Shown piece after piece: positions 61,116-64,000 of a DNA stretch of 64,000 nucleotides. How positions within the stretch are numbered: the first letter of the stretch is position 1; each line of letters begins with the position of its first letter. This DNA comes from Brachyhypopomus gauderio. Lineage: Eukaryota; Chordata; Actinopteri; Gymnotiformes; Hypopomidae. A program made the translations under genes and the position numbers. The stretch is taken from contig NC_135218.1 of the NCBI RefSeq assembly GCF_052324685.1, forward strand, positions 22,860,851 to 22,924,850, in the 5' to 3' direction. The notes under the pieces are model-generated. The model did no database searches. It was not told the origin of the DNA and worked only from the letters and a program-made list of their open reading frames with translations.

Positions 61116-64000
61116 TCGGTGGTGTTTCTGACTTGTGTGGACAGCAGTACAAGCTCTTTGTCTGAATGTGTCTTATATGGTGTTTCTCTGCTAGATGATC
61201 TAAGGCGTGAGTGGGAAAAGCAGATGTCGGATGTGCGGACGTCACTGCACCAAGAACAGGCCCGAAAACTAGAGGTGCGGAGTCCTGCACGCGTGCCCGC
61301 TTGTGCTCACAAACGTCTCTCGTAGATCAGTTATTGGTTATTGACCTCTGCTCAGGACGCAAAGATCCAGTGGGCCGTAGAATCGGAGAGGGAGCGTGCC
61401 GAGCTTCAGAGCCGTTTAGCGGAGACCCGGCAGAGTCTGAGCGAGACGCGGGCGGCGCTCGATAAAGCCGAGGCCGGTTTGGCCGAAGCGCAGGACGATC
61501 TGCGGGAACTCCGGCACTCCAGAGAGCGGGTCGAACATCTGGAGACGGACCTGAGCCAGGCTCGGGCGGACCGGGACTCTGCAGCACGTGAGCGTCCGCC
61601 CGTTTTCTCCGCGTCTGCGACAAAATGGCTCGGCTGTTTGGCCAGTTTGACCGTGGTTCGTTGTTAAGGGGGTGTGTTTGTCCTCGTAGGGGCCGTGGAG
61701 GAGCTGGTCGCTCGCCACCAGGTGGTGCTCGATGAGCAGAAGGCGCATGCGCGTGGTCTAGAGGAGAAGGAGAAGTGGCTGCAGAAGGAGGTGCAGTCGC
61801 ACCCCCCCCCCCCCCCCCCCCCCCCCCCCACACGCCCCGCACACTCGCACCGCACACCGAACTTATTCCCCCCGCTAATATTTCCGCTACAATCACGGTA
61901 CGAGTGTGTTTCTGATTTCTGTTTTAGGTGGATCGTCTGCTTGCCGAGCAGGAGGCTCTGAAGTCCAGCTCGGAGAAGGAGATCTCCAACCTCTGGTCTC
62001 AGCTGGAGAACATGAGGACCAGCAGACAGGAACTGGGAGGTGCGGGGGGGGCATTTACGCTCTAACGAAGGACCACTGCACTCGGGCGCGTGGGCGTGAC
62101 TCACTCCTCCGCCTCTTGTCTGTCTCCGCCCCCACAGAGCTGAAGGAGCAGCTGGTGGCTCGCTCGTCGCGGGTGGAGGACGTGGAGCGGCTGAAGCAGG
62201 AGCTGGCCCAGCAGCGGCGGGACCTGCAGCAGCAGAACGAGGCGGAGCTGGAGGGTCTGCGCACGTACTTCGAGCAGCGGCTCCACGCCGTGGAGGACGG
62301 CCACCGCGAGGAGATCGCCCTGCTGCAGCTCCGGCTGGAGGAGTCGCTCCTCAGGACCGCCGAGACCAGGTGGGCTCGCGAACCTTCGCTGTGGTCATGG
62401 GGAGTGTGTGTTTAACACACTTTAAGGAAACATCTACGCTTCACCCACGCTTGAGCTGCTGCAGACGCCAGCCCTGCTCCTGATTGTAGTCCTGCAGTAC
62501 TACTGGACCTAGAAGTAGACCCCCTCTGACCCTCATCTCTAGTACGACATCATGAACGTACTCTGTTCCCGACAGTTTCCTCTCTGAAGAGAAGTCTGAG
62601 GACGGGAGAAGTGACGCGATGGCTGAGATCACAGAGCAGCTGGAGAAACACAAGGTAGTGAGTCAAACACCCACCCTGCTCTACATCTCAACATATAATG
62701 AAATGTAAAACCAGTTAGAGTATCGCTACTATATCAACCAACATGTGTGTGTGTGTCAGGCGGAGCTGGACGTGTTGCGTCTGCAGCTGGAGCAGAAGCA
62801 CACGCAGGACCTGGAGCAGTTGCGCTGTGACATGGCGCTGTCCTACAGGGAGGAGCTTCTGCAGGCGCGCACCGAGCTCACCGACCGCTACTACAGCGAC
62901 ATCGAGCAGCTCAACACCAAACACGCGCTGGACATCGAGCAGCTCCGCGCCAAGCTCTCCGACGGACACCTCAAAGGTGAGACTGATGTTTTTGTTTGTT
63001 TGTTTATGCTCTGTGCCTTTCTCTTTTCTTCACACTCTTTCCTTCTCCTCCTCCAGACATAACCAAGCTGCGGCTGCAGTCCGTGACGGACGTGGCGAGA
63101 CAGGTGGATGCCCAGCTGGAGGAGAGGACCCGGTTCCTGGACGAGGAGCACCAGGCCCGCCTGGCCCAGCTGGCCTCCGAGGCCGAGCGCATCCTGGGCC
63201 TGGAGAAACAGCTGGCCCAGCTCACCCTCCAGCACACGGAGGAGCTGCAGAGGAGTTCGGAGACGCACACGGAGGAGCTGAGGGACCTGGAGGCCAGGGT
63301 GAGTGTGGTGTAAAGGCGTTTCTCCAGACCTTTTTCTCCTGTTTGAGGTTTTAAAAGTCTTGACTGCTCCGTCCTCTTGCTTCGACGCCGTCAGCTGCAG
63401 AAAACCTTCGACGAGGAGCTGCTCTCGCGCCTGGAGGAGGCGAGGCTGGAAGAGAGGAGGCGTGTGACGGACGAACTTACTGCCCAGCTCCAGCGAGCGG
63501 CAACGGAGGCCCGAAGGGATCTGGAGGCGAAGCTCCTCCAGGCTCAGGAGCTCCTGGCTGGGGAGAGCCAGAGGTTGCAGGCGCTGCAGGCGAGTCTGGA
63601 GTGTGAGGAGACTCCCCAGCTGCTGGCCGTCAAGCAGAGGCTCCAGGATCAGTACGAGCGCGAGTTGCGCGTGGCCAAGAGCACCATGGCTGCCGAGGTG
63701 AAGGAGCTCAACGCTCTGCTGCAGGAGCAGGCCGAGAACCGCCTCCAGGACGCCCTCTGCAGGTAAGTGCTGGAACTGAACCGTACAGACACGAGGTGCG
63801 TTTTATATATTTAATCTGGTCTGTCTGGAGCAGGGGTGCTGTCCTAATGCAGGAATAATTACTGCCATTTTGGGTTTTTATGTTTTGAACTACTGTGTAA
63901 TTTGATTGGCAGGCACCAGGAGGAACGGGGGAAGCTGGAGGAGAAACTGGCCCAGCAGAGAGAAGCAGATCTTGGGGTGCAGAGGGAGCAGCACGTCCAG
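50385..64000 (+). CDS. pcnt: Pericentrin, 5' part (runs off the right edge)
   Basis: Giant coiled-coil scaffold of the pericentriolar material that anchors gamma-tubulin complexes. Start MDQDERQRKVEAGRAK matches the PCNT/AKAP9 N-terminus, continued by LAHYRKQRAKGDG in exon 2. Exons: 50385-50432, 52629-52802, 53887-54075, 54398-54547, 57730-57825, 57929-59878 (1950 bp), 60008-60196, 60279-60374, 60475-60618, 60831-61074, 61195-61274, 61356-61587, 61690-61790, 61928-62039, 62138-62369, 62576-62654, 62760-62976, 63057-63298, 63395-63762 and 63913 onward. They join in frame to exactly 1677 codons. PCNT-specific blocks: LELEALRLSLTNLHAAQLEL (about residue 1017) and LWSQLENMRTSRQEL with RSSRVEDVERLKQ. 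Almost all of the rest is Glu/Leu/Gln-rich coiled coil. The C-terminal PACT domain lies outside the window. A LINE sits in intron 4. Confidence 0.95.
52240..52626. repeat. Long pyrimidine tract (TCC/CTCC repeats)
   Basis: Nearly 400 bp of CTCCTCCTCC-type sequence interspersed with TGGTCCTCGTGTC units. It runs directly into the acceptor of pcnt exon 2 (exon starts 52629). Confidence 0.9.
53331..53492 (+). mobile_element. tRNA-derived SINE (short type)
   Basis: A-box-like TGGTTAGGGAACTGG, B-box GGGTTCGATTCCC, then CCATGACTGAGGTGCCCCTGAGCAAGG, and the tail GTAAGTCGCTCTGGATAAAGGCG typical of fish SINEs. Shares its head with the long-type copies at 19204 and 43951 but has a different tail. Lies in pcnt intron 2. 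Confidence 0.9.
54560..54765. repeat. Minisatellite, GGTTAGGATCAGGATTAC unit, left part
   Basis: Degenerate repeats of TTAGGATCAGGATTACGG in pcnt intron 4. The same unit resumes at about 57470-57512, beyond the LINE, so the LINE interrupts one array. Confidence 0.9.
54766..57466 (+). mobile_element. 5'-truncated L2/CR1-like LINE with a nested DNA element
   Basis: Non-LTR retrotransposon in pcnt intron 4. The reading frame 54807-55590 encodes the segment preceding the reverse transcriptase. 56024-57390 encodes the reverse transcriptase, with SYRPISNLPFISKVLE, SGFRPLHSTETAL, LDLTAAFDTVNH, PQGSVLGPLLF and the catalytic FYADDTQL. The C-terminal region has HWLPISERIHYK and FLFSQYFRSF. The endonuclease domain is missing, so it is dead on arrival. 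The 3' end AAAGGCGCTATATAAAATAAA is typical of L2/CR1-type fish elements. A 428-bp element at 55591-56018 interrupts the frame. Confidence 0.9.
55591..56018. mobile_element. Non-autonomous DNA element nested in the LINE
   Basis: Ends CAGGGTACCCGC and GTGCAGATACCCTG (inverted CAGGGTAYC), flanked by TGTTA (55586-55590 and 56019-56023). Subtracting the element and one duplication (433 bp) restores the LINE reading frame exactly. Internal sequence has repeated TCTTAAAATG motifs and the C-rich TTCGTTCGCCACC module seen in the hAT-like elements. Superfamily uncertain: the apparent duplication is 5 bp. Confidence 0.8.
57467..57515. repeat. Minisatellite, right part
   Basis: GTTAGGATTAGGATCAAGG units, the continuation of the array at 54560-54765 after the LINE. 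Confidence 0.8.
61081..61112. repeat. GT microsatellite in pcnt intron 10
   Basis: (GT)n starting only about 6 bp after the donor site of exon 10 (exon ends 61074). Confidence 0.95.
61801..61829. repeat. Poly-C run in pcnt intron 13
   Basis: A run of about 28 C residues starting about 12 bp after the donor of the exon ending at 61790. Length may be unreliable in an assembly. Confidence 0.9.

Overview
This is vertebrate, almost certainly teleost fish, nuclear DNA. It has long spliced genes with GT-AG introns, dense CA/GT microsatellites, tRNA-derived SINEs of fish type, an L2/CR1-like LINE, and hAT-like and Harbinger-like non-autonomous DNA transposons. No prokaryotic features are present. 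The species cannot be named from the sequence.

Layout: (1) 2800-27230, minus strand: a complete fibrillar collagen alpha chain of the COL5A2 type, with signal peptide, VWC domain, triple helix on many small Gly-X-Y exons, and C-propeptide. Its introns carry several minisatellites, one SINE and two hAT-like elements. (2) 30113-31968, plus: pejvakin (pjvk), six exons, 363 aa. (3) 35733-40635, minus: a SUMO protease of the SENP2 type with the catalytic His, Asp and Cys visible. (4) 41515-43563, minus: the homologue of human C21orf58 (DUF4587-type conserved block). (5) 45793-47204, minus: a three-exon gene for a secreted, cysteine-free, tandem-repeat protein that I do not recognise. Its first exon lies in a 171-bp perfect direct duplication. 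(6) 50385 to the right edge, plus: the 5' part of pericentrin (pcnt). Twenty exons are resolved, together giving an open frame of exactly 1677 codons that runs off the window.

The C21orf58 homologue and pcnt lie in the same divergent orientation as on human chromosome 21, but here the unknown secreted-protein gene, a solo LTR, a SINE and a 1.06-kb foldback element lie between them. The genes do not form one pathway. They cover extracellular matrix (collagen V), hair-cell/peroxisome biology (pejvakin), SUMO processing (SENP2) and centrosome scaffolding (pericentrin).

The most unusual material is a four-element transposon nest in the collagen first intron. Every insertion there can be ordered from its own target-site duplication, and intact palindrome arms act as empty sites. 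A C-rich module recurs in otherwise different elements. The orphan secreted gene has a duplicated promoter/first exon. The pericentrin N-terminus is long and resembles AKAP9 before the PCNT-specific block begins.
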